From Gloeobacter morelensis MG652769 (GTDB taxonomy: Bacteria > Cyanobacteriota > Cyanobacteriia > Gloeobacterales > Gloeobacteraceae), in the NCBI RefSeq assembly GCF_021018745.1, contig NZ_CP063845.1, positions 4,340,001 to 4,404,000 on the forward strand: DNA of 64,000 bases. Direction: 5' to 3'. A program made the position numbers and the translations under genes. The notes below the pieces were generated by a model. That model was not told the DNA's origin. It ran no database searches and worked only from the letters and a program-made list of their open reading frames with translations. This document shows positions 54,842 through 62,503 of the stretch, one piece after another. The stretch's first letter is position 1. Every line of letters starts with the position of its first letter.

Positions 54842-55080
54842 GTGAGTCTGACGGCCGCCTCCAGTCTGAAAGTCAATGTCTCCACTGCTCCCCCCTCGGC
54901 CCATTTGGACCTGGGCGGAGTGCTCGGGGCGTTGCAGTTGCTGGCAGATGTCGGTGGGTTGATCCCCGGACTGAACGTGCCCTCGGCTTTGCTGGGCATC
55001 GGCGCTTCGGTGGTGTTGGGCGATGCGGTCGGTGCGCCCGGTTTCGGACTTTCGTTCTTGCCTTTCGGAGGCTCTGCCAA
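54842..55080 (+). pseudogene. IPT-stalk fragment before cassette 3
   Basis: The frame reads 'GVSLTAASSLKVNVSTAPPS', then 'HLDLGGVLGALQLLADVGGL' and a hydrophobic Gly/Leu stretch, matching the start of cassette 2 ('GVNLTAAASFKV..PPSAHLDLVGVLGA'). At about 55080 the frame breaks relative to the Ig-like repeats that follow, so it is a degraded junction. Confidence 0.6.
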
Positions 55081-55790
55081 AGAAAGCTGGACTGGGTCTG
55101 CTCAAGGCCGGGGTCGGACTGGGCAGTTCTCCCAAGACTCTCACCTGTGCCGCTCCGGCCGTGGCTCTCAGTGCGACGCCCACCACGGCCACGGTCAACC
55201 AAGGCACGACCGCCACCTACACCGTCAATCTGACGCGCAGCAACTTCACAGGCTCAGTCGATTTGTCGGTGAGTGGTTTGCCCCCAGGAGCGACCGCCAC
55301 CTTCAGCTCTGACCCGACGACCGCCAACAGCGTCACCCTCAGTGTGGCGACCAGTACTGCCACGGCCACCGGCGCTAAGACCCTGACCATTGGCGGCACC
55401 GCCTCGGGAGCGACCATCACCCCGACGACCGTCAGCCTGACGGTCAATGCCGCTCCCACCGTGGTTTTGAGTGCCACCCCCACCAGTGCGACCGTCAATC
55501 AGGGGGCGGCCGCCAGCTACTTCATCAATCTCACCCGCAGCAATTTCACCGGCTCGGTGGACTTGAATCTCAGCGGTCTACCTTCGGGAGCGACCGCCAG
55601 CTTCACTGCCGACCCGACGACGGGCACCGCGGTCACCTTGAACGTGGCGACGACCACTTCCACCGCCACCGGCACCAAGACCTTGACCCTTGGTGGTACC
55701 GCCTCGGGAGCGACCATCACCCCGACGACCGTCAATCTGACGGTCAACGCCGCTCCGAAGGTGACTTTGTCGGTCTCCCCAGCGACTGCC
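54962..55790 (+). repeat. 664-bp near-identical copy of part of the RHS stalk (55121-55784)
   Basis: Bases 55121-55784 match 48962-49625 of the RHS gene with only two differences that I could see in a base-by-base reading, covering two Ig-like repeats and the start of a third. A shorter piece (about 62606-62710) matches the same region. Such identity implies recent duplication or gene conversion and provides homology for recombination. Confidence 0.85.
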
Positions 55791-56672
55791 ACCCTTGCCC
55801 AGGGCGCTTCGGTACCGCTGACGGTCACTCTGACGCGCACCAACTTTACCGGTGCGGTGGACCTGAACTTCAAAGGTTTGCCTTCTGGGGCAACCGCCAG
55901 TTTCAATCCCGACAACACCACCGCGACCAGTTCAACGCTGACGGTCAGTGCCAATCCGACGGCTGCACCCGGAAGCTACACACTGACCATTAGCGGTAGT
56001 GCTTCAGGAGCAACGGTGACGGGCACCTCTGCCGCGGTCTCGATCACCGCCACCGGGGCACCACCTGCGGCTCAGGCGGATCTCAAGCTGGCCGCCGAGC
56101 AGATTGACTTGACGGCAGGCGTACCTGGTTGGTTGGGGTTTGTGCCGGTGATTGGCTCAGCTTTGCAGGCGATTGGTGATTTTCAGGCGGGACGCACCGG
56201 TTGGGGAATCGTCAACACACTGCTGGCGATTTCTGACTTGTTCCCGGCGAAGGCGCTGTCGTCTGTGGCGGTGAAGGGGGCTCTCGAAGTAGGCATAACG
56301 GGAAGAGCGGCTCTTGATGCCAATACCCTAATTCGAGGGCTTGAAGCTGGCGAGCTTGCTGCTGTAGATAGGGCGTTGGCTGGAAGGGCACCAATCATAT
56401 CGATTACAGCGGCCAAAGAATTCTTGCGCAAAGGAGATGCCAACATTCTTCGGGAGTTTCTCAGGGCCCGGAGTGGGGGCATAGGACGTGCTGCAACCGC
56501 ACAACAGATAGCCGATCTTCGGAACCAAGCTACAATACTTGGAAGAGTTATCAAGTACAAAGATGCTTCGGTTGCTGGCTCCGCTTTACGAGAAGGAATT
56601 CCACTCATTACTCGTGACGATTCTCTTTTCAAGTTTTTGAAAGCCGTCGGTGTCCCTGTGGAGAAGTTCTAA
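55023..56672 (+). CDS. Silent cassette 3: Ig-like repeats with PIN-domain toxin tip
   Basis: The 549-residue frame carries three Ig-like repeats and the pre-HINT region, but no HINT. After 'SSVAVKGA' it switches to a ~130-residue PIN-like nuclease: 'AALDANTLIRGLE' (Asp), 'ISITAAKEFLRK' (Glu), 'VIKYKDASVAGSALREGIPL' (Asp) and 'ITRDDSLFKFLKAVG' (Asp). Those acidic residues are the PIN metal site, so RNase activity is predicted. The first ~30 residues are out-of-frame junction sequence and there is no signal peptide. Confidence 0.8.
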   Translation: MRSVRPVSDFRSCLSEALPKKAGLGLLKAGVGLGSSPKTLTCAAPAVALSATPTTATVNQGTTATYTVNLTRSNFTGSVDLSVSGLPPGATATFSSDPTTANSVTLSVATSTATATGAKTLTIGGTASGATITPTTVSLTVNAAPTVVLSATPTSATVNQGAAASYFINLTRSNFTGSVDLNLSGLPSGATASFTADPTTGTAVTLNVATTTSTATGTKTLTLGGTASGATITPTTVNLTVNAAPKVTLSVSPATATLAQGASVPLTVTLTRTNFTGAVDLNFKGLPSGATASFNPDNTTATSSTLTVSANPTAAPGSYTLTISGSASGATVTGTSAAVSITATGAPPAAQADLKLAAEQIDLTAGVPGWLGFVPVIGSALQAIGDFQAGRTGWGIVNTLLAISDLFPAKALSSVAVKGALEVGITGRAALDANTLIRGLEAGELAAVDRALAGRAPIISITAAKEFLRKGDANILREFLRARSGGIGRAATAQQIADLRNQATILGRVIKYKDASVAGSALREGIPLITRDDSLFKFLKAVGVPVEKF

Positions 56673-57002
56673 ATGGGTGCATTCAACGTTGTCAAAGTTG
56701 AGCGAACTTGTCCAAGCTGCAACGAAACAGTTGAACTCAGAGTTCAGTTCAAGTACGGAGATACTTGGCAGTACGAATATCGGATTGGGGACCGACTTCG
56801 ATGGGGAGGAAACGATACAGGCAAGCCAGGTGCAAAACGGGTTGTAGTTTACGGCATAGACGAACATTGCCCCTATTGCGGACTTGAGGAAGGGGACTAC
56901 GAGGTTTGGTTAGAGAACGATGTAATTGTTTCTGTTCAACCAAGCACGGGCGCTTACGACTTTGTCAACACTCAAGAAGTATATATTGTCGTAGAGCAGT
57001 GA
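56673..57002 (+). CDS. Candidate immunity protein for the PIN tip, zinc-ribbon
   Basis: The ATG directly follows the cassette-3 stop (taa-atg), so expression is coupled. The 109 residues have two CxxC pairs, 'CPSCNE' (13-18) and 'CPYCGLEEGDYEV', which would form a zinc ribbon, with a beta-rich acidic body. It is the position-defined partner of the PIN toxin; no immunity family named. Confidence 0.72.
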   Translation: MGAFNVVKVERTCPSCNETVELRVQFKYGDTWQYEYRIGDRLRWGGNDTGKPGAKRVVVYGIDEHCPYCGLEEGDYEVWLENDVIVSVQPSTGAYDFVNTQEVYIVVEQ

Positions 57003-57118
57003 CACTGATTATTATTTGAGTGTAGAAAGAAGAAATAGAGAAAGAATTCCTGAACTGCGTGTTCGGTGGACTCGCCTGTAAGCAGCCGTACTGAAATGCA
57101 CGAACTCCGTGGGATCAG

Positions 57119-57202
57119 TTAGACCTGAGCGTCAGTAGTCTGTCGTCGGATGCCATTGGCAATTTTCAAGCGGGTCGCACCGGTTGGGGTATTTTCAACG
57201 CT
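57119..57202 (+). pseudogene. Deletion scar at the 5' end of cassette 4
   Basis: The frame reads a stalk piece like 'LDLSVSSLSS' fused to 'DAIGNFQAGRTGWGIFN', joining the middle of an Ig-like repeat to the pre-HINT region and so deleting about 250 residues relative to the RHS gene. No ATG or GTG start exists between the upstream stop and 57203. Confidence 0.6.
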
Positions 57203-58072
57203 TTGTTGGCGATTTCTGACTTGTTCCCGGCCAAAGCGTTGACGTCTGTGGCGGTGAAAGGAGCGGCACGGGCGGGATTGCGGGGGGTGAGCCGGGCGGT
57301 GGTGGCTGGGTGCACTTGCTTCGCGGCGGGCACATTGGTGGCCACCGAAGCCGGAGCCAAACCCATCGAGCTTGTTGAGCCGGGTGAGAAAGTCCTCGCC
57401 AGAAACGAGCAGACTGGCGAGCAGTCTCTGCGCAGGGTCCAGAGTACTTTCCAGTTCGACGAGCGGCCCGTCTACCGGTTGGAGTTGCGGGAGGAGGACA
57501 GGGACGGTGAGCGTGATGTGCTGACGGTGACCGGCGAGCATCCGTTCTTCCTCCAAGGTCAAGGCTGGACGGCAGCGGAGAAGCTGCAGGTCGGGGATCG
57601 GGTGCAGGCAGCCGATGGCCACTGGCTGCGGGTGGCGGGTCTGCAGGCACAGAAGCACAGGCAGAGGACATACAATTTGGAGGTCGAGGGGGACCATACC
57701 TTCTTCGTCGGCGATACTCATGCCTGGGTGCACAATGCCAGGTGCTTTACCTCGCCTGAGCCTCTCGTTGCTAAAGTTGCCAATGAAATAGAGGCCCGCT
57801 ATCCAGGTCTCGTACAAGGAGTAAACATTACTCGTGGCGGTGTAGAGATAGACATTGAGACAGTCAACGCTATCATTGAAGTCAAGGAGGGAGGAAAAAA
57901 GCTGACTAAGCAAGTCATTAAGCGTATCACTGATACGAAGATTAATCCTCTTGGCAAACCTGTTTTTGCCTACTCACCAAAACTGGGCAAGTTTGCGATA
58001 AGAGATATCAATGAATTAGGAGGGCTGGCAACTCGAAACCTGCAGGATATCTTGGACCTGCTTGCACCTTGA
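57203..58072 (+). CDS. Silent cassette 4: HINT domain with PD-(D/E)xK-like nuclease tip
   Basis: Only a TTG could start this 289-residue frame. It includes the HINT domain ('CTCFAAGTLVATEAGAKPIE' to 'HAWVHN', Asn at 57734-57736) and a 111-residue tip. The tip reads 'EPLVAKVANEIEARYPGL', then 'GGVEIDIETVNAIIEVKEGG', a D...(I)EVK arrangement typical of PD-(D/E)xK endonucleases, so a DNase tip is predicted. The absence of start, signal and RHS core marks it as a silent module. Confidence 0.78.
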   Translation: MLAISDLFPAKALTSVAVKGAARAGLRGVSRAVVAGCTCFAAGTLVATEAGAKPIELVEPGEKVLARNEQTGEQSLRRVQSTFQFDERPVYRLELREEDRDGERDVLTVTGEHPFFLQGQGWTAAEKLQVGDRVQAADGHWLRVAGLQAQKHRQRTYNLEVEGDHTFFVGDTHAWVHNARCFTSPEPLVAKVANEIEARYPGLVQGVNITRGGVEIDIETVNAIIEVKEGGKKLTKQVIKRITDTKINPLGKPVFAYSPKLGKFAIRDINELGGLATRNLQDILDLLAP

Positions 58073-58087
58073 AAAGGATCAACTTCA

Positions 58088-58591
58088 ATGAATGAAATTT
58101 GCTACTGGACCAGAGACAAATTGACACTGGAAGATATGGCGAGATTAGCTTTGAACAAAGGTTATCAGCCCGAGATTTTTGCATCCCGTGGCACGGGAAT
58201 GCCGTGGCTAAAAATCTATCACAATTGGAGTGAGCAGCGTGGCTGGGAGATTGACGGTGCTTTCTCCGATGAAGAACTGCTTGACATACTCAATAGTTTT
58301 GAACCAGAGCATGCATACAGGGTCATTGACTGTGAACCCAAGGCTTTCTTCGGAATTGCTTACCAGTATGACACGCGAGAAGAGTTGATTGATTTTTTGA
58401 AATATATCCTGGAAGAGTATGGAGGCTGGATCGGGGATGATGACGATGAATTTACCATTTACACTCTTGAGAATATTGACTGCTTGAATCTAGATTATTC
58501 GCCGGAGTTTCTGGCTAGCTTTGAGGAGGAGTTAAGACAATCTCAAGCTGCATGGAAGGCAAAACAAGCCCTGAAAGACAACAGCCTTTAG
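58088..58591 (+). CDS. Candidate immunity protein for the nuclease tip
   Basis: The 167-residue protein begins 15 bases after cassette 4 ('MNEICYWTRDKLTLEDMARL'). It is strongly acidic, with 'GGWIGDDDDEFTIYTLENID', a feature common to DNase inhibitors that mimic nucleic acid. AT-rich DNA. Assignment rests on position and charge. Confidence 0.72.
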   Translation: MNEICYWTRDKLTLEDMARLALNKGYQPEIFASRGTGMPWLKIYHNWSEQRGWEIDGAFSDEELLDILNSFEPEHAYRVIDCEPKAFFGIAYQYDTREELIDFLKYILEEYGGWIGDDDDEFTIYTLENIDCLNLDYSPEFLASFEEELRQSQAAWKAKQALKDNSL

Positions 58592-58592
58592 C

Positions 58593-58757
58593 GGATCTGT
58601 CAAGAATTTTGTGTAAGTGATTTTGTTATACCTTTAGCCTTCCTCCGAACTCAATCATCAGCCGGTTCAAGGCAGGACGCCAGGCCCGAATCGGCATCGT
58701 CCACTTCTTCATCTGGTTTTGAACTGCCAAGTACACCCAGGGTAAGCGCATCTTAAT
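58593..58757 (-). pseudogene. IS256-family transposase C-terminal remnant with one IS end
   Basis: On the minus strand the frame ends 'QMKKWTMPIRAWRPALNRLM' then 'IEFGGRLKV', the IS256-type C terminus (KKWTMPIRxWxxALNxxxIxFxxR). The terminal 'ggatctgtcaagaattttgt' at 58593 resembles an IS256-family inverted repeat. The rest was lost where the ISAs1 element begins. Confidence 0.75.
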
Positions 58758-58759
58758 TG

Positions 58760-60001
58760 CTATTGACAAACTGGCTCATTTTTGCTCCCCGCCTCAGGTA
58801 GACAGGCTATCAGCACCGTGAGCATGTAATTGTCATCCATTGCTGCCCGATTCGATTTCTGCCGCGTACTACGACGACAACTCTGTTCTTGACCCAGGGC
58901 GTTGAGTGCCAACCGACGTAATAAACTCAGATTCTGCGGCGCATGACCCGTTCGGATCCGGCAGGCATCCTCCCCAAAGCTGACATCCAACCGCCAGTGC
59001 AGTGCGTTCTCGATCCCCCAGTGCCGCCGGATAGCCTGACCCAGGACCCGAGCCTCGCTCAGTAGGCTGCTGAGGTAAAACTGCACCTCCCGCGTTGTCT
59101 TGTTCCACAACCGCCGTTCGCGCACGACCATCACCACGCTCTTTAGGTCCTGCCAGTCCGCCGCGCCGTGCAGTTTTGGCAGGGCCGACACCGGCACACT
59201 CCACACCTGCCGCCTCTCCAAGCGATGGTGGCCTGCCTCCACCCGCTGGTCATAGCTGTGGGCGATATCGACAAATTGCTGGGCCTGCGCCTGGGCAAAC
59301 CAGTCCTTGACCTGCTGATACAAAGTCGGGTGATTGGCTTTCAGTGCCAACACGTAGTCCGCTTTTGCTTTGCGAATACATCCAGCAATCTCCGTTTGGG
59401 TACCCATTGCATCGATGGTGACGATACAGCCGCACACTTCGAGTACCTCTAACAGTGCTGGGATAGCGGTGATCTCATTGGATTTGTCGCTGACTTTGAG
59501 TTGTCCGAGGGTCAGGCGATGCTCACTTGCCCAAGCACTGACCATCTGCAGGGCCGCGGTTTTGGTACCGCGCTCGTAGGAGCCTTTAAGTGTTTTACCG
59601 TCGATGGCGATCACCTGAGCACCCAGGGAGCAGACCAGAGTCTGGACCCAGGCCCGGAAGCTCTGCTCGAAGGCGACCGGGTCGATGCGCTCGAAGGTAC
59701 GACGGAAGGTGTCGGCACAGGGAATGCCACCGGGCAACTCCAAGAACTGCGCGAGCCAGTGCTGTTTGCTGTCGCCGTAGTTCTCGATGTCTTCCCAGCC
59801 CCTGGCCCCAGCAATGACAGCCAAGATGGCAATCATCAGGATGTCGGTGAGGTGATGGGCACGGATACGCTCGACACGCGGGTCGGGAATGTTGCAGAAA
59901 AAGCCCAGCAAATGTCTGCTCAGAGCAGCAGCGGAGGCAGTGGGTCTGGGCAGGGTTTTGCGGCGGGGACGGCGGTGGGGCTGGAAGCCTTTGTCGTGCA
60001 T
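58760..60001 (-). CDS. ISAs1-family transposase
   Basis: The 413-residue protein matches ISAs1 transposases: 'LLGFFCNIPDPRVERIRAHH', 'AVIAGARGWEDIENYG', 'VIAIDGKTLKGSYERG' (DGK, first Asp), 'IVTIDAMGTQTEIAGCIRKA' (second Asp), 'RRHWGIENALHWRLDVSFGE' (Glu) and 'DDNYMLTVL' near the end. The frame is intact. Clear terminal inverted repeats were not found by eye. It separates a toxin tip at 60007 from the rest of its cassette. Confidence 0.92.
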   Translation of the reverse strand: MHDKGFQPHRRPRRKTLPRPTASAAALSRHLLGFFCNIPDPRVERIRAHHLTDILMIAILAVIAGARGWEDIENYGDSKQHWLAQFLELPGGIPCADTFRRTFERIDPVAFEQSFRAWVQTLVCSLGAQVIAIDGKTLKGSYERGTKTAALQMVSAWASEHRLTLGQLKVSDKSNEITAIPALLEVLEVCGCIVTIDAMGTQTEIAGCIRKAKADYVLALKANHPTLYQQVKDWFAQAQAQQFVDIAHSYDQRVEAGHHRLERRQVWSVPVSALPKLHGAADWQDLKSVVMVVRERRLWNKTTREVQFYLSSLLSEARVLGQAIRRHWGIENALHWRLDVSFGEDACRIRTGHAPQNLSLLRRLALNALGQEQSCRRSTRQKSNRAAMDDNYMLTVLIACLPEAGSKNEPVCQ

Positions 60002-60006
60002 GATGG

Positions 60007-60450
60007 GTGCTGGAGCGCGGCAGAATCTACAACTACACCACCCAGCACATTTCTCACCAATATTTAGATGCGCTTACCCTGGCGGCGAAGGGAGCGGCGC
60101 AGGCGGGAACCAGGGTGCTCAGAGCCAGCGAATCGGTCAATCTGTTCAGGGCAGTCTCTCCAGATGAATTCGAGGATATTTTCAGAATCGGAGGGTTTAG
60201 ACCCAGACCTGACGGCAGAAGTTTGGAAGCTAAGGAATTTGGCTTAAATCTTGAAGAGACGATCAAGTTTGCCGACACCTATTCGGATCTGGCGGCCGTC
60301 GTCAAGGTAACAGTGCCTCGTGAACTACTCAATTCTCTCGACACAACCATTGTGGATAGCGCTATCTTCCGCAGCGGCACAGTGATCGTTCAGTTCAAGA
60401 AATTGGGTGTTTTCAATCGAAGTATCATTAAGATTGAGCAAGCATTTTGA
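60007..60450 (+). CDS. Cassette 5 remnant: ADP-ribosyltransferase-like toxin tip
   Basis: The first ~20 residues lie in sequence next to the ISAs1 end. From about 60066 'LDALTLAAKGAAQAG' matches the pre-HINT region ('KALTSVAVKGAARAG') of other cassettes, then the tip begins without HINT: 'NLFRAVSPDEFEDIFRIGGF', 'SLEAKEFGLNLEETIKFADT' recalls the R...S/Y...E fold of ART toxins in RHS proteins. No signal or stalk remains. The 147-residue frame may not be expressed. Confidence 0.65.
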   Translation: MLERGRIYNYTTQHISHQYLDALTLAAKGAAQAGTRVLRASESVNLFRAVSPDEFEDIFRIGGFRPRPDGRSLEAKEFGLNLEETIKFADTYSDLAAVVKVTVPRELLNSLDTTIVDSAIFRSGTVIVQFKKLGVFNRSIIKIEQAF

Positions 60451-60532
60451 ATGCCGTAGCGAGCTTGGCATTGCAATCTTGTTGAGAAGTCTTTCTTGTT
60501 TTAATGGTCTGAAGTTATTCGGGAGGAGATTC

Positions 60533-60850
60533 ATGTTTAATATTCGCGCAAAAATTTACCTCAAAACGGTTGAAGAAGATGGTCATTCAACCCCTTGGTT
60601 TTCGGGCATCAGACCATCGTTCAATTTGAATGGTGAGCTAATCACATGTGTAGTGATTGAGCTAACTGGAAAAGAATGGATGCCTCTTGGACACGAATAT
60701 GAAGTCAGAATTGATTTTCCTTACGGGGACGAGTACCTGGATTCTTTTAAACCACATGAACGAGAAGAAATCATGAAAAATTTCGAACCAGGAGCCCGTT
60801 TTTTCCTCCATGTTGGTGCAAAGATTATTGCTTGGGGAGTCGTATTGTAA
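60533..60850 (+). CDS. Candidate immunity protein for the ART-like tip
   Basis: The 105-residue beta-rich protein ('MFNIRAKIYLKTVEEDGHST') starts 82 bases after the tip, preceded by 'ggagga' at 60524. It resembles small EF-Tu-domain-II-like barrels ('LTGKEWMPLGHEYEVRIDFP'), a pattern seen in some immunity-type proteins. Low GC. Assigned by position. Confidence 0.65.
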   Translation: MFNIRAKIYLKTVEEDGHSTPWFSGIRPSFNLNGELITCVVIELTGKEWMPLGHEYEVRIDFPYGDEYLDSFKPHEREEIMKNFEPGARFFLHVGAKIIAWGVVL

Positions 60851-60984
60851 TCTGCTAAAATTTGCGCCTGATATGCGATTCACAAACATAGTACGCACAT
60901 CAAAGCCGCCGAATTTTGCGGGGTTTGTTGTGCTTAATGTATCTTTTTCTTCAGACAGACCTCCCATGCCCGCTTCGGGCTCGA

Positions 60985-61022
60985 CACCCTGTCCGGTACG
61001 AGCATCCGGCTAGGTAGTGCTT
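60985..61022 (+). repeat. Tiny vestige of the RHS stalk
   Basis: ccggtacgagcatccggcta (60992-61011) and the following 'ggtagtgct' match the 'GTGIRLGSA' coding stretch near 48055 with a few changes. It is an isolated scrap of the 'GNLDG' domain end, showing another lost cassette. Confidence 0.6.
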
Positions 61023-61204
61023 GTGAATTTTTTTAATTCTGGCCGCTAGATTTCGGAAACTCTGGCCGCTTTTAACATCGTCTGAGCCTTCGTACTTGTC
61101 TTGATGGGGTGACAGAGGGCCTAGAAAGCTTGCCCCATCCGGCTTCTGTGCTCCTATTCTAAGAAAGAAGGGCTGGCCACTGTGGGCAAACCCCCATCAA
61201 TCAA
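61023..61204. other. Non-coding stretch with short repeats, possible IS end
   Basis: No gene is visible. 'ctggccgct' occurs twice (about 61040 and 61066), which may be the multiple-repeat end of an IS21-like element, but no transposase accompanies it. Confidence 0.3.
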
Positions 61205-61300
61205 ATGTGGCCTCCCTTCTACCAGCAGTTCCTTCAGCAACAACTTGGACTGGACAAAGCTGTATTCTTGCACATCCTCCTCCATACCTTGCAGACCGGA
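61205..61300 (+). pseudogene. N-terminal fragment of an IS4/IS701-like transposase
   Basis: The frame begins 'MWPPFYQQFLQQQLGLDKAV' then 'FLHILLHTLQT', resembling the first 30 residues of cyanobacterial IS4-type transposases. The match stops near 61300, just before the end of the convergent Rpn-like gene. Confidence 0.5.
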
Positions 61301-61334
61301 TCTTCGCGCGCACCCCGGCATGTTCGCCACTGGA

Positions 61335-62207
61335 CTACCGCTCGCTCAACCACTGACGCAGTGACTCCGGGCCGCTAAAATCCAGCAACGCTTCGCCCAG
61401 CCGCTCCAACTGGTCCACCGACAGCCCTTCAACTTGCTCGCGCTCAGAAGCTTCCAACGTTCCTATCCGTCGCACCAGCTGACGGAGCACGATGTTGCGG
61501 GCCTCCTGTGCGCGGCCTTCCTCGCGGCCTTCCTCGCGGCCTTCCTCACGACCGCGCTGTTCGCCCTCGCGCAAAATGCGTTGGTAAATCACAGACTCAC
61601 GCATCAGTTCCTCCCGCAGCAGCGCATCGATGATTGCTTCCGAGAAGCGTAGACCCGCCAGAATCTTTGCATACCCCAGCGTATTCGCCCGCAGCCCCGG
61701 CTCTTCTATACTACCGATGCGCTCTGCAACCCGCTCCAGAAGTGCTTCGGCTGAATCTGTCCGGGCAAGGGCGGCCAGCGGCAGCAACGCCGGGCGTTGC
61801 AATAGCGGTGCCGGGTCTTCTTCCCACAGGCGCACCACCCGGTAGCGATGCACCATCCGACCGGTACGGTACTCCTGCTCGATCGTCGTGTTCACTGAAG
61901 GTTGCTTCAAAAGAACGATGAACTGCTCGACCTCGCGCACCGGCTGCCGGTACAGCCGCATCAGGCGAATGTAGTAGTCGGCCATGCGCAACGGCAAAGG
62001 CGGATCAGAAGCGTACTCCGTTTGAAACTCGGCATGGACGATGGTGCCGGGTGTCTCCAAAAAAACGACCGAATCGGCGCGGATCGGGTCGAGGCCCAGT
62101 TCTGTGGGCAGGACAGTGGTCTGGCGGAGGGTACGGCCCAAAAGCCAGGAGGCGAAAGCGACCGGATCTTGCCGGGCAAGTTCTTTGCAGGCATCGTCGT
62201 AGGCCAT
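61335..62207 (-). CDS. Rpn-family/PD-(D/E)xK putative nuclease with DUF4351-type tail
   Basis: From 'MAYDDACKELARQDPVAFAS' the 290-residue protein matches the Rpn/transposase-like nucleases abundant in cyanobacteria. 'DSVVFLETPGTIVHAEFQTE' contains the D...ExQ metal site, followed by 'YYIRLMRLYRQPVREVEQFI'. A charged 'REEGREEGREEGR' repeat and a C-terminal 'VEGLSVDQLERLGEALLDFS' form the usual tail. Related enzymes raise recombination, which fits this rearranged locus. A longer start at 62402 is not favoured. Confidence 0.88.
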   Translation of the reverse strand: MAYDDACKELARQDPVAFASWLLGRTLRQTTVLPTELGLDPIRADSVVFLETPGTIVHAEFQTEYASDPPLPLRMADYYIRLMRLYRQPVREVEQFIVLLKQPSVNTTIEQEYRTGRMVHRYRVVRLWEEDPAPLLQRPALLPLAALARTDSAEALLERVAERIGSIEEPGLRANTLGYAKILAGLRFSEAIIDALLREELMRESVIYQRILREGEQRGREEGREEGREEGRAQEARNIVLRQLVRRIGTLEASEREQVEGLSVDQLERLGEALLDFSGPESLRQWLSER

Positions 62208-62503
62208 GGTCCTATCTTCGGGCAGCCGGTATCGGGATTGAGGGTATCGCCCGCACCGTCCGGAAGCATAAACGGCTGGAGTCGGCGCGGGATGGCCCCA
62301 CGCAAGCTGTCTCCCTGACTGAAATTTTTGCTTTTCTCGTTCGAGCTCTCCGGCAAGTGCACCGGCGGTGGGCTGCGGCATCACCTGCGCCCAGAGGCGC
62401 ACGACGGTAGATTAGAACTCTTGGATGAACCAGCATTTGGAACGAGCTACCAACCAATGGTTTGCGCTGTTCATCTTGGCGTCTATTCAAAGACCTGGCC
62501 TGA

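Noticed and set aside
57203-58072. Cassette 4 as an independently secreted toxin
   Set aside because: It has only a TTG start, no ribosome site, no signal peptide and a deletion scar at its 5' end.
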